Below are positions 36,495 to 45,542 of a stretch of DNA of 64,000 nucleotides, in pieces. Where the stretch lies: NCBI RefSeq assembly GCF_003710255.1, contig NZ_RHIB01000003.1, positions 1 through 64,000 on the forward strand. The letters run 5' to 3'. Every line of letters starts with the position of its first letter. Positions within the stretch are counted from its first letter, which is position 1. Under the pieces are notes generated by a model, which saw nothing but the letters and a program-made list of their open reading frames with translations, was not told where the DNA came from and made no database searches. Source of the stretch: Alteribacter keqinensis (GTDB lineage Bacteria; Bacillota; Bacilli; Bacillales; Salisediminibacteriaceae). A program made the translations under genes and the position numbers.

Positions 36495-36573
36495 CGTTCT
36501 ATTTAGTTGCGTTTTTTAAGACTTTCTTTCCCAAATCTGAACCATTTCACATTTAAAGGAGTTCCTTCCTCTT

Positions 36574-38187
36574 TCAAGAAACCATCTGCTCCCCAGCAGA
36601 TGCTTTGGTCACTTTCGGTTTGATATAAATAATACTTCCGATAAATAAGGCTAGTATAGAAAGGAAGATTGTCATTCCTACCACACCAGCGGCGTGGAGA
36701 GATTCATAGAACAATCCGTTAACGACAAGCAGCGCTGCAAGGGTAGTCAACACTACTGCTCCTTTTACAGAGCGCTTGTTGGTAATCTTCCAATTTCCAT
36801 AGTTGAAAGCAACGGTAAATAGCACCATGATGAGAATGTTGACGCTCATCCCTACCCAAACCGGGTGGATGTTCAGGAAGAAATCAGATGGGTGCCAATT
36901 GCTTAAGTGGTACCAGATTAAGCCTGCTGAGAATCCGCCAAATAATGCGCCGAGGACGGCTCGTTTTGTGACAAGCGGCCAGAATAAAGCAGCGACTACT
37001 GGTGCGAAGGTGGCAGAGTTTCTCATTGTCCAGGCGAGTACATTCCACCAGGCGGCTTGTTCTGTGCGCAGGAAGCCGAAGATGATCATGAGTCCTGTCA
37101 GTAACAGCAGCGACCATTTTGTATATTTAACAAGCTGTTCTGGAGAAGCGCCAGGGAAAATGGCGCTTCCGACGTCTTTACCAAGACTGGTGGCCCCTGA
37201 GAACTGACAAGGCGCTCCCCATCCGAGAGCACAAGCCCAGATACCTAAGAAGAACAGGCCGACGAATGGAGCGGGCAGTACTTCCATTAAATATTGTGGA
37301 AGAGCAACGAGACCCAGGCTGGCGTCTGGAACGACCGCAGCTGCAGACAAGCCAAATAGAATACCTAATAGAATGAAAGGAACACTCATCACTTCTGCAA
37401 CGATTAAGCCTTTGCGTCCTTCTTCAGGTGTTTTACAAGATAAGGCCATCTGAAATGCAGCTTGCGCTAAAATCACGTTTACCAGGAAAGTGGCAAACCA
37501 TACAAGGATCACTTGAAGGCCAGCGCCTCCCCAATCAAACATGTTCGGCTGATCGGCTGCAAGCTGCTGCAAGCCGGAAATGCCTGGGTTGATAAAGAAT
37601 GCCACGGTCCCAATGATAAACATGATGGCAAAAACAAACGTGTTCATCGTTTGTGTAAATGCTACAGCCCACATACCGCCTGCCTGTAAATAAACAAATA
37701 GTAAGAGAGCTGTAAAAGCCACGGATAAGGATAACGAAACGCCAGTAAACACATGGAAGGCAGAAGCAAAAGCAATCGCTGTAGCTACGGACCACATCGG
37801 AAAGGCAAACGCCGTGATAGTGCCTGATAAAGCTTTAGCACGTCTGCCGAATTGATCACCGATTAATCCTGTGATCGTGACGATTAACTTTTCCCGGAAT
37901 GATTTAATTAATAATAAGGCAATCAGTAAGACTTGTACTGTTTCTGCGACCCCGTACCAAATCGCTGAAATTCCTGTCAGGTAGGAAAGCTCGACTATCG
38001 ATATGTACGTTGATCCGGAGAAGAGTCCGGTAATACAAAAGGCAACCGTCCACCATCTGAATGTCCGGCCTCCCACAAAATACTGCTCACCACGGTTGGC
38101 TTTCCGTTTCGCCACGTTACCGACGATGATGAGGGCGAGGGTGTATAATACGGCAAGTGAAATGACCCAGAATCCATATGAACTCAT
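36574..38187 (-). CDS. SSS family sodium:solute symporter
   Basis: A 537-residue transporter with about 13 membrane helices. GEQYFVGGRTFRWWTVAFCITGLFSGSTYIS (in parts, residues about 33-63) and the long helix runs after it match the sodium:solute symporter family. The substrate cannot be read from the family. Its position behind a SAM-I riboswitch suggests methionine or another sulfur compound. AAGGAGG precedes ATG 38187. The start overlaps the OsmC stop by 4 nt. Confidence 0.9.
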   Translation of the reverse strand: MSSYGFWVISLAVLYTLALIIVGNVAKRKANRGEQYFVGGRTFRWWTVAFCITGLFSGSTYISIVELSYLTGISAIWYGVAETVQVLLIALLLIKSFREKLIVTITGLIGDQFGRRAKALSGTITAFAFPMWSVATAIAFASAFHVFTGVSLSLSVAFTALLLFVYLQAGGMWAVAFTQTMNTFVFAIMFIIGTVAFFINPGISGLQQLAADQPNMFDWGGAGLQVILVWFATFLVNVILAQAAFQMALSCKTPEEGRKGLIVAEVMSVPFILLGILFGLSAAAVVPDASLGLVALPQYLMEVLPAPFVGLFFLGIWACALGWGAPCQFSGATSLGKDVGSAIFPGASPEQLVKYTKWSLLLLTGLMIIFGFLRTEQAAWWNVLAWTMRNSATFAPVVAALFWPLVTKRAVLGALFGGFSAGLIWYHLSNWHPSDFFLNIHPVWVGMSVNILIMVLFTVAFNYGNWKITNKRSVKGAVVLTTLAALLVVNGLFYESLHAAGVVGMTIFLSILALFIGSIIYIKPKVTKASAGEQMVS

Positions 38188-38666
38188 GTTTGTTCCTCCT
38201 TGATGATGTTCCAGATCACTTCAATTTCTACACCTGCATCCTTAAACAGGTTGTATGAGGGACAGCGTTTTTGAACGCGTTGAATAAATTCTTCTTCGTC
38301 TACATCTTCCTCTGCAAATGTAACGTCTAGCTGAAGCGTCACCGTTTGAAAGTGCTGGTTCACATCAGCTGTCCCAAACAATCCTCTGCGATCGATGCCT
38401 CCGCTCGAAGAAGCATCGAGCTTTACAATCGTTAACCCTTTTTCCTTCGCCACCATTTCAACAACGATCATGAAACAGCCGTTTAGCGAGCCAATGATAT
38501 ACTCCATAGGTGTTAATGCTTCATTTAATCCGCCAAGCTTCTCTGGTTCATCAATCGTAAACGTGAAATCCCGAATCGCGTGCTCATTCTGATACGGGTT
38601 GGTACGCTTGCTTTGTGTGTCGATGGAACGTAATTCCGTGTTATTCTGTGTCTGCTGATCTGCCAT
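38184..38666 (-). CDS. OsmC/Ohr family protein
   Basis: A 160-residue OsmC-type protein. Both redox cysteines are present: one in IIGSLNGCFMIVVEM (about residue 72) and one in QKRCPSYNLFKDAG (about residue 139). The family reduces organic hydroperoxides, and some members act on sulfur compounds. GGAGGG lies upstream of ATG 38666. It is the first gene after the SAM-I riboswitch and is translationally coupled to the symporter gene. Confidence 0.9.
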   Translation of the reverse strand: MADQQTQNNTELRSIDTQSKRTNPYQNEHAIRDFTFTIDEPEKLGGLNEALTPMEYIIGSLNGCFMIVVEMVAKEKGLTIVKLDASSSGGIDRRGLFGTADVNQHFQTVTLQLDVTFAEEDVDEEEFIQRVQKRCPSYNLFKDAGVEIEVIWNIIKEEQT

Positions 38667-38691
38667 TTAATTTTCCCTCCCTTTTAAAACA

Positions 38692-38733
38692 TAAAAAACC
38701 CTTCTACTTTTCTGTAAGAAAAATAGAAGGGTT
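38692..38733 (-). terminator. Riboswitch-controlled terminator
   Basis: On the minus strand AACCCTTCTATTTTTC pairs with GAAAAGTAGAAGGGTT and runs into TTTTT, between the SAM-I aptamer and the OsmC ribosome site. Confidence 0.88.
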
Positions 38734-38748
38734 GATTTAAACGTCCCG

Positions 38749-38853
38749 ACTCTTATCTTTCAGACAGAAAGTGTCTGCTGGAATGAGCACCTTGTTTTTA
38801 AACAGGTTGCCGCGGGATCAAAGGACCAGGTTCCTCCACCGCTCTCGATAAGA
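38749..38853 (-). ncRNA. SAM-I riboswitch (S-box) before the OsmC/SSS operon
   Basis: On the minus strand the aptamer reads TTCTTATCGAGAGCGGTGGA, GGAACCTGGTCCTTTGATCC, CGCGGCAACC, then GGTGCTCATTCCAGCAGA and GAAAGATAAGAG. These are the conserved S-box blocks (P1 pairing, GGTGGAGGGA-like, GGCAACC, GTGC…CCNGCAGA, GAAAGAT). With SAM bound, the downstream terminator would form, so the operon is expected to be on when methionine/SAM is low. Confidence 0.93.
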
Positions 38854-38869
38854 ATTTTATGAATTTAAC

Positions 38870-39210
38870 GATTATTCTACTCGTATAGTGAATCGTCTGT
38901 CAACCGTTAATTTTCTTATTACAAACCGGGCACTAAAGCGGATTGCCCGTGGGACAGTCAGCCACAAGTTGGTGTTGTCGTCCAGTTCAGCATTCTTCCT
39001 TCCCTGGCACCATTATCTGAAAAATAAAGCAGAGTGAAACGACGAGGCAAAATAATAGGAAGCGCCAGAAACGTCCCCATACTTCAATTTCAGGTGAAAA
39101 ATGCCAAGGAAAAGAATTTTTTCTTTGATGAATCCACCCAGTTTGGGCTCATGGGCAAGTTTCGAAAAGGATCTTCGGGCAATACGTTAGTTGTATAGGT
39201 TGAAGGTGGT
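38870..39210 (+). other. Intergenic, no gene seen
   Basis: It contains the 39058-39087 copy of the AGGAAGCGCCAGAA-CGTCC repeat. The riboswitch operon promoter (minus) and the cwlJ promoter (plus) must lie here, but I could not assign them with confidence. Confidence 0.45.
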
Positions 39211-39216
39211 GTGAAG

Positions 39217-39693
39217 ATGGGCAGGCGAATAAAGCATACAGACCGTGACGTAGAGTCGTTGGCGAGGATCATGCTGTCGGAAGCGCGCGGGGAAGGATCT
39301 ACAGGAATGAGCATGGTAGGGACGGTTGTGGCCAATCGGGTGGAGGCCGACTGTGAACCTGACTTTAAAAATCTACGCAATATCAGGCATGCGATTTATC
39401 AGGTAATCCCTGGTACCGGAATTCCTCATTTCGAGCCCGTCTTAAACGGGTCTTTGTATACACAGCGTCCCGATGAAGGTGATCTCCAGAGGGCGAGGGA
39501 TCTGCTGCAAGGATACCGGGACCCCCAGGCCAGAATGAGCTTGTGGTTTTTTAACCCAAGTCCCGGGCAATCCTACCGGGACCCTTGTACTCCCACAATG
39601 CCAAGATCACCCATGACACAGTTCGAGTTTGCATATAGAAATCATTGCTACTATGTCGGTGTACCGGGCTATTGCACAGAGTTTTACGGTTAA
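39217..39693 (+). CDS. cwlJ: Spore cortex-lytic enzyme CwlJ
   Basis: A 158-residue hydrolase_2 domain protein without a signal peptide, which is normal for CwlJ. The catalytic Glu is in MLSEARGEGSTGMSMVGTVV (about residues 20-39), and the C-terminal part contains LWFFNPSPGQSYRDPC. CwlJ sits in the spore coat and degrades cortex peptidoglycan at germination, triggered by Ca-dipicolinate. ATG 39217 follows AAGGTGG at 7 nt. gerQ, whose product it needs for assembly, is next. Confidence 0.94.
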   Translation: MGRRIKHTDRDVESLARIMLSEARGEGSTGMSMVGTVVANRVEADCEPDFKNLRNIRHAIYQVIPGTGIPHFEPVLNGSLYTQRPDEGDLQRARDLLQGYRDPQARMSLWFFNPSPGQSYRDPCTPTMPRSPMTQFEFAYRNHCYYVGVPGYCTEFYG

Positions 39694-39717
39694 ATAAAGA
39701 TAGGAGCTGAGCTTCAC

Positions 39718-40173
39718 ATGACATTTGGAAACGCAAATTATTATCCGACGAATTGTTCTCAAAGTTATTATCCCGCTTCCAGAATGCAGGGGCAGACCGC
39801 ACAACAACAAGGTGGCTTCCCGCCTTCCGGACCGTCTTTTCTCACCCCGGTAGTTCCATTAGGGACAGGACAGCAATTACAATTCGGTGTGATGGAAGAA
39901 TCATTTATTGAAAATATCCTTCGCTACAATAAAGGTAAGATTGGTACCTTCTATTTTACTTACCAAGGGAACAGCAGATGGAATGCGATGGTTTACCAAG
40001 GGCGCGTGGAAACGGCAGGCCGTGATCATATTATCATCAGCGATCCGGCCAGCGGGAAACGTTACCTGCTTATGATGGCTAATCTCGATTGGGTAGAGTT
40101 CGAGGAACGAATCAACTACCCTCACACTGAAATTAACCCGGCAATCCAGGAGACGATGGAGATATCGGAATAG
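39718..40173 (+). CDS. gerQ: Spore coat protein GerQ
   Basis: A 151-residue coat protein with a Gln/Pro/Tyr-rich N-terminal third and a conserved domain: MEESFIENILRYNKGKIGTF, ETAGRDHIIISDPASGKRYL, LDWVEFEE. GerQ anchors CwlJ in the coat and is crosslinked by transglutaminase in B. subtilis; no Lys cluster is visible in the short N-terminal part here. It lies 24 nt downstream of cwlJ. Confidence 0.93.
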   Translation: MTFGNANYYPTNCSQSYYPASRMQGQTAQQQGGFPPSGPSFLTPVVPLGTGQQLQFGVMEESFIENILRYNKGKIGTFYFTYQGNSRWNAMVYQGRVETAGRDHIIISDPASGKRYLLMMANLDWVEFEERINYPHTEINPAIQETMEISE

Positions 40174-40205
40174 AGGCTTGGAGGAAACAGTCTCTCATGA
40201 AGTAA

Positions 40206-40248
40206 AAAACGGTGCCAATGATCGCCTTTCGATCGTTGGCACCGTTTT
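40206..40248. terminator. Bidirectional terminator
   Basis: AACGGTGCCAATGATCG pairs with CGATCGTTGGCACCGTT, then TTG; A runs on the other side serve the convergent EamA gene. Confidence 0.92.
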
Positions 40249-40299
40249 GTTGATTTGGTGGTTTCAAAAGTATAAGGATGACCGGGCAAATCAGGAGAT

Positions 40300-41193
40300 T
40301 CATTCCCGGTTTTCTGTACTTCCTGAGTCGGCCTGCTTCACACTGAGTACGGTGATTGTAAGCAGGATGATGACCATTCCAAGAACTTGAATAAGGGTCA
40401 AATGATCTCCGAGAAGCAGAACGCCAAATAATGAGGCTGTCACCGGCTCTACCATTGCGACCATGGAAGCATTTGCCGGGGTCGTCCGCCGAATGCCGAT
40501 TACATAAAAGATAAATGAAATTCCAGCCCCCACGATCCCTAACAGAAGAAACCATCCTATGTCGCTTGATGTCACCACACGAACTGTTTCTTCAGTATCT
40601 GCAATAAGAAAGAGGATGACACAAAATGAAAAAAAGGCGATGGTTAAGATGGTCTGCGGTTTTCCGATCGCAGAGGCATTTTTAAACCCGAATATAAACA
40701 GTGCATAGAAAAGACCGGCACCAAGGCCCATTGCCGCCCCTAGAAAACTCACTGAAACCTCTTCGGGATTGTAGGCCCCTGTAAGGAGGATAATCCCCAT
40801 AATGACACCGGCGATGCAGCCCCATTTAAACAAAGTTGAACGCTCGATTCCGAATAAAAAAGAGATTAAAAGGACGAAGACAGGTGCGGTGTACATTAAA
40901 GTAGCGGCAACCGCAATACTTGCGGCTTCGATACTGAGAAAATAAAACGAAAAATTCCCGGCAACCCCAATACCTGCCAACAGAGACCATATATAAAAAC
41001 GAGTGGAGAAGGTCCAATTTTGTTTATAGCGAAAGAGAAACCAAGCAAAAAAGAAAATAAAAGCAACAGCCCCCCGGTAAAAGGAGATCACAATCGGATC
41101 CCAGCCCTTGTTCATTAAAATATCGCCAATGCCACCACTAATGCCCCAGCATATAGCGGCCAGCATAACTAATCCTACACCTGCATACCTCAT
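40300..41193 (-). CDS. EamA/DMT family transporter
   Basis: A 297-residue membrane protein with ten predicted helices in two EamA repeats, for example GISGGIGDILMNKGWDPIVIS in the first and VGAGISFIFYVIGIRRTTPANASMVAMVEPV (in parts) in the second. The family exports amino acids or other metabolites. The start follows CAGGAGG. The substrate is unknown. Confidence 0.92.
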   Translation of the reverse strand: MRYAGVGLVMLAAICWGISGGIGDILMNKGWDPIVISFYRGAVAFIFFFAWFLFRYKQNWTFSTRFYIWSLLAGIGVAGNFSFYFLSIEAASIAVAATLMYTAPVFVLLISFLFGIERSTLFKWGCIAGVIMGIILLTGAYNPEEVSVSFLGAAMGLGAGLFYALFIFGFKNASAIGKPQTILTIAFFSFCVILFLIADTEETVRVVTSSDIGWFLLLGIVGAGISFIFYVIGIRRTTPANASMVAMVEPVTASLFGVLLLGDHLTLIQVLGMVIILLTITVLSVKQADSGSTENRE

Positions 41194-41243
41194 CGTGTGC
41201 CTCCTGAATATAAGAAATAATACGTATTTTTGATTGCGTTATA

Positions 41244-41320
41244 AAAAACCTAGCGTGAACTTATTAAGGGGGAGAAAATTCTCTTAACACTCCTAATCAA
41301 CCATAGGTTTTTTAAAAGGT
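41244..41320 (+). other. Long hairpin AAAAAACCTA...TAGGTTTTTT
   Basis: Complementary ends separated by about 55 nt with a further internal pairing (GGGGGAGAAAATTCTC). It may be a terminator remnant or part of the EamA leader. Confidence 0.4.
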
Positions 41321-41413
41321 ATTTACGCTAATTCCTTTAAGTATTCGTGCCTAAACCTCATTCAGTCTGGACTGCAAAATGAAAGGGCTCCGGTACCAAG
41401 CTGTAGAATAGGT

Positions 41414-41461
41414 AAAACCCCCTCAATGGTCTCTTTTGCAGAGATTAAAGAGGGGGTTTTG
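41414..41461. terminator. Terminator downstream of the lipase gene
   Basis: AAAACCCCCTC and GAGGGGGTTTT pair around a stem-loop with GGTCTC/GAGATT inside. Confidence 0.75.
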
Positions 41462-41550
41462 TGTTGGTATGGTTCTCTCGATTAATTAAAAGAACCGTCA
41501 CTATGTTTAGCTTCTATGTTTATTTGGCGGGAATGAAAACTATTACTTTA

Positions 41551-42404
41551 TTAGAAGTTGCTTACCGCCCGATCCGGATCGGCCGGTCCATCATGATCAA
41601 GGGCATCAAACACAAACTTGTAGGACAACGGGTCATATACGATCTCTTGATGACCTACCGGGCTTAAAGGATAGTAGTCTTGTATTGTAATGTTGGATAC
41701 CTGGGTGGCAGGACCCTCCAGGAATGCAGAATCATAAGGGACAACGACCTGATCGGTTGTTGTCGTTATCACCGTGTAAGAGACATTGCCAGGGGTTTCA
41801 TTACCCTGTTCAAGTTTTCAAGAAACTCTGAACCGGTTAATTGCTGCTGGCAGGCAGTAGACGATGCGACATCAGAGACATCTGAAGTCAATCGTTTAAA
41901 ACCTACAAGACCATCGGTTCCATGATTGGAGGGAACAAAAGCGATAAGGTTGTCCACATACTCCGCTCCTCCAAGATTTTTAATATAGTATCGGGGCATC
42001 ATCCCTCCCTGGCTGTGTCCGACAATATCCACCTGTTCAGCGCCGGTAAGCTCCAGTACATTATCTATAAAACTACTTAATTCCTCGGCAGAATCCTCGA
42101 TTGGTCCAGTAGACGCTCCTGCATGTGTGAAGCCGTAGTTCAATGCATATACACAGTGCCCTTCATTTGCAAGCACCGGGGAAAGCTTCAGCCAGTTTTG
42201 TGCACTCCGTTCAAACGTGCCCGGTACAAGGATAACCGGTTTCGGCTTGTCTTCGGTAAGCTCGCATGCCGGATCATTCGCACCAAGCGGCGGTGCCCCT
42301 TGTTCCAGCAAAAAATCCGTGTCACTTTCGGCGTTTGACAGATTCGGTATGGACAATAACATAACGAGAAGTAAACTTAAAAAACTAAAAGTATGTTTTT
42401 TCAC
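41551..42404 (-). pseudogene. Secreted lipase/esterase gene with a frameshift
   Basis: The first frame (42404-41769) encodes a signal peptide (about residues 1-25), the oxyanion block ILVPGTFERSAQNWLKL and the nucleophile VGHSQGGMMPRYY, but stops after MSLTR. The second frame (to 41551) continues the family sequence with NETPGNVSYTVITTTTDQVV, PYDSAFLEGPA and SPVGHQEIVYD, which hold the catalytic Asp and His. The break is at the run GGG near 41803-41806 and is fixed by one added G. As it stands the first product lacks two of three catalytic residues. It could be a sequencing error in a G run. Start GTG 42404 follows GAGG. Confidence 0.85.
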
Positions 42405-42636
42405 ATCTTATCCTCTTTTTTTATTGCGAGTAAAATAGACTCAGCCCCTGCTTATTCATAACATGTTATAAAAACGCTTTCACGCTGTAAACCTGCACCG
42501 GTACTGTAATTCCATCTTTGTTGAAATTACATATAAAAGTCGCTTTTTTCTATAGCGGAACCAGAGGGAAACATGTTTTCCTTCTCCAGGTAAAGGAAAG
42601 AGGGTAGAGAGAACAGAGAGGAGGATGTTCCGCTGC

Positions 42637-43050
42637 ATGGTATCCATAATTTTAATCGGAATGACAATCCTTTTTATCTTGGCTAATCTCTATTATTTTT
42701 TTACCAGTAAATCTTATAAAAAAAGCTACTTTGATCCTGCAATGTTTTATAAATTATTTTTTGTGCTGCTTGGCGTGACCTTCGGCTTCGCAGTGCTTTA
42801 TTATATTTTGTCCTTCAATGAAGTCGTCTTAAGAGTGAATGATCCGACCGGAGAAGCGGCAGAGCATACGTTTTTGAACATGCTGTACTTTAGCGGAGTC
42901 ACGATCCTCTCAGTAGGCTACGGGGATTTTGTCCCTGTTGGGAGTACCAGATTATTCTCTTTGATACAGGCAGCCCTTGGTCTGCTCCTGCCAGCAGCTT
43001 ACTTTATGAAAGCATTCAGCAGTGGAAGCAACGGAGAAAATAATAATTAA
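42637..43050 (+). CDS. Two-pore-loop type potassium channel
   Basis: A 137-residue membrane protein. The selectivity filter TILSVGYGDFVPVG lies between the last two helices, and two further hydrophobic segments are at the N-terminus. A short polar tail (SSGSNGENNN) replaces any cytoplasmic RCK domain, so gating would need another partner. An ATG at 42625 directly abuts GAGGAGG and 42637 is 12 nt away; neither spacing is ideal. Confidence 0.87.
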   Translation: MVSIILIGMTILFILANLYYFFTSKSYKKSYFDPAMFYKLFFVLLGVTFGFAVLYYILSFNEVVLRVNDPTGEAAEHTFLNMLYFSGVTILSVGYGDFVPVGSTRLFSLIQAALGLLLPAAYFMKAFSSGSNGENNN

Positions 43051-43329
43051 AGAATGATTATTTATCTTTCCATAAGTGACAATAGAAATACCTTCGTCGC
43101 TCCCCGGACAGGGGAGAGGTAGTGTCAAAATCAAGTCAACGTTTTAAGAGAGGTGTTTATCCTTATAAAGTTAATAAGGGTCTTTGTTCAACAGAGTATG
43201 GACACCAGCCGTTGAACAAGACATTTCTACTCTTTTTCATATGCTTGCCTCAACTGTGTCCTTAATGTTTACTGGGGCAAAGAACGTGAAATAGCTCCCT
43301 TACATGGATTGAACCAGGGAGGTTTTTTT
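43051..43329 (+). other. Intergenic with inverted repeat TTGTTCAAC
   Basis: TTGTTCAAC (near 43194) and GTTGAACAA (near 43211) form a 9-bp inverted repeat separated by about 18 nt, about 110 bp before the next start codon. It could be an operator or a stem. No gene is recognised. Confidence 0.4.
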
Positions 43330-44484
43330 ATGGCAAGTGACCGTTTTTTCAGCAATACGTATGAAGAGTCACGGGCGGGGTTTCGGGATCAGTTGAAAGA
43401 AATTGAGAAATACTGGCCGAATGCCAGGCTTGAGACCTATCATATCGGGAGTGAGGAAGAGGATAATACGACCGATATTCTCGCGGCTGATGCATTGGAG
43501 GAAAAAAGGGATTTACTTATTATCACAACCGGGGAACACGGGGTTGAAGGGTTTACGGGCAGCGCTGTGTTGCAGCTCTTTATTGAAGAGTATTTGCCGG
43601 TCATTAACCCTGAAACCACAGGAATGCGGCTCGTTCACGCCGTTAACCCTTGGGGGATGAGGCATTTCAGGAGGGTGACAGAAAACAACGTAGACTTAAA
43701 CCGGAATTATATTAAAGACTGGGATAAGGTAACTGGGACTGTGAATGAGGAGTTCGCCCGGCAAAAGGACGCATTTGTTCCTTCTGAACCGGTCGGGGAC
43801 TTACATACACAAAAGGAGAAATTGTCCTTTCGTTTAAAGGAATCCTACACCACTGAAGAACTGGCAAAGTTAAAAGACACCCCTTCAGGCCAGTATAGAT
43901 TTGAGACCGGCATTTTTTATGGGGGAAATGATTACGACGAACCGGCGGAAAAGTTGAAAAACAGATACTTAAACTGGGTCAAAGGCTACGACCATCCCGT
44001 GCATATGGATATCCATTCCGGGGGCGGGCCCAAGGATGAGTTGTCATTAATCTTTACGGAAGCGGACAGCCGGAGTGAAAACACACTCCGGGAAGAACTC
44101 TCCTATGACCATGTCATGAAAGCGCCTGAGGTGGACGGTGATTCAAACCTCTTTCTTCAGAAAGCTGTGCAGGTAGAATACCCTGATAAAAAGGCCCTTG
44201 TATGTTTATTTGAGTTTGGCACGATCGGAGAATCGCTGGATGATCTCATCTTTTGCACCCGGACGATGATCAATGAAAATCAGCTTTATTTTAAAGGTGC
44301 GGCTAAAAAAGAAGACAGAGAAGAAATTCAAAGAGATTTCGCCAGACTTTTTTACCCTCGCAAAAAAGAGTGGCAAGAGCAGGTGATTGAAAAAGGAAGG
44401 AAAGGGATAAATGCGATTCTGACGAGTGAAAAGATCCAGCTGCATTCGGTGCCTGGCACTGCAGGAACGTTGCCGGATACGTAG
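43330..44484 (+). CDS. DUF2817 (M14-like zinc carboxypeptidase) protein
   Basis: A 384-residue cytoplasmic protein. Putative zinc ligands are in TTGEHGVEGFTGSAV (H and E, about residue 80) and HMDIHSGGGPKDE (H), and the acid in LFEFGTIGE. The family resembles M14 carboxypeptidases; the natural substrate is unknown. ATG 43330 follows GGGAGG at 7 nt. The last 13 residues (HSVPGTAGTLPDT) are encoded by a repeat core, GGTGCCTGGCACT, so the native C-terminus appears replaced. Confidence 0.85.
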   Translation: MASDRFFSNTYEESRAGFRDQLKEIEKYWPNARLETYHIGSEEEDNTTDILAADALEEKRDLLIITTGEHGVEGFTGSAVLQLFIEEYLPVINPETTGMRLVHAVNPWGMRHFRRVTENNVDLNRNYIKDWDKVTGTVNEEFARQKDAFVPSEPVGDLHTQKEKLSFRLKESYTTEELAKLKDTPSGQYRFETGIFYGGNDYDEPAEKLKNRYLNWVKGYDHPVHMDIHSGGGPKDELSLIFTEADSRSENTLREELSYDHVMKAPEVDGDSNLFLQKAVQVEYPDKKALVCLFEFGTIGESLDDLIFCTRTMINENQLYFKGAAKKEDREEIQRDFARLFYPRKKEWQEQVIEKGRKGINAILTSEKIQLHSVPGTAGTLPDT

Positions 44485-44547
44485 TTCTTTTAAAACAGGT
44501 CCCATTCTTTGTAGTTTACTTCAAAGGTGCAAAATCGAAACATTAAA

Positions 44548-44582
44548 CAAGGGCATGGAGTTTGGTCTCCCTGCCCTTTCTA
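44548..44582. terminator. Convergent terminator
   Basis: AAGGGCATGGAG pairs with CTCCCTGCCCTT (one mismatch), with T on one side and A on the other. Confidence 0.75.
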
Positions 44583-44657
44583 CTTGCTTGTTGGACTAAC
44601 GCTTACCCAATAGTTTAAGTACATTTGGGTACTCTTTATGAGTGTCAGATTCTTCAA

Positions 44658-45140
44658 CTACCGCTCCCGTTCCTTTAAGAAGAGGTGGGTATTTTTAATT
44701 TGCCTGAAATGGTGACAATCGTGTTGCGCTAATCCTTTAAGATATTCATACAAAGAAAGAGTTGTTTCTCCGATGGTAAAGTTTTTCACCCAATATTCAT
44801 CAGGGATTTCATTGATTTTTTTATAAAGTTCATTTCGAGTAGAAATAAAGTTCTCTATCGTTGTTAGTTGATTTTCACGTCTACTAATAGCTGCTGAATC
44901 TAAATTCATTTTTTTGCTGTCCGGACCTTTTGGAAGTTCATCTTTTGAAAATAGATATGGTAAGCGCTTGTGTATAATAAATTCATCCCAAGGTTTAAAA
45001 TGACCAATTATTTCTGCAATCGTCCATTTACCCTCTTCAATCTCCGTTCTCCATTCTTTTTCACTCAATTCTTCCAAGGATTTTACAAAAGTTATAGAAT
45101 CTAATTGGTGCTTACTAATTTCAACTTTATATTTATTCAC
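44658..45140 (-). CDS. DinB family protein
   Basis: A 160-residue DinB_2-type protein with the ligand histidines in IAEIIGHFKPWDEF and LAQHDCHHFRQI. GTG 45140 follows GGAGGG. Function is uncertain; possibly a metal-dependent thiol transferase. The A/T content is clearly higher than in neighbours such as gerQ or phoA, so this gene and the next two may be acquired. Confidence 0.85.
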   Translation of the reverse strand: MNKYKVEISKHQLDSITFVKSLEELSEKEWRTEIEEGKWTIAEIIGHFKPWDEFIIHKRLPYLFSKDELPKGPDSKKMNLDSAAISRRENQLTTIENFISTRNELYKKINEIPDEYWVKNFTIGETTLSLYEYLKGLAQHDCHHFRQIKNTHLFLKERER

Positions 45141-45194
45141 CAAATTCCCTCCCTTTTTTAATCTTTCGTTCAAGCTCCATTTGTATTAGTCAAA

Positions 45195-45542
45195 TTAGAA
45201 GTAAGGGGTTACCTTCTTTACAAGGAAATCTTGCACGGTCAAGAAAATTATCCAACCACCCACTCCCAAACCTATCGATATAAATAATGATAAGGATGCT
45301 TTTAATGAAATGACAACGATGATTAATAGCACAGCAGTAGCAGGAAACCCCCATAGGACACCCAAAGCAAATTTACTCAGATTGGTTGTTTGTTCTCCTT
45401 GAATAGAAAGCCATAACAAACTCAGTAAACTCACTAAGGGTAAAGCGGCAATGATCCCCCCGTACTTTGGAAAAACTCTTGCCAATTCTGTTACCAGGCC
45501 AATAATGACTGCTGAGACCAGAATTTTTGCAATTAAAAACAT
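45195..45542 (-). CDS. DUF3147 family membrane protein
   Basis: A 115-residue protein with four membrane helices. ELARVFPKYGGIIAALPLVSLL (in parts) matches DUF3147. Function is unknown. It overlaps the MarR gene by 10 nt and so is in one operon with it. Confidence 0.85.
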   Translation of the reverse strand: MFLIAKILVSAVIIGLVTELARVFPKYGGIIAALPLVSLLSLLWLSIQGEQTTNLSKFALGVLWGFPATAVLLIIVVISLKASLSLFISIGLGVGGWIIFLTVQDFLVKKVTPYF

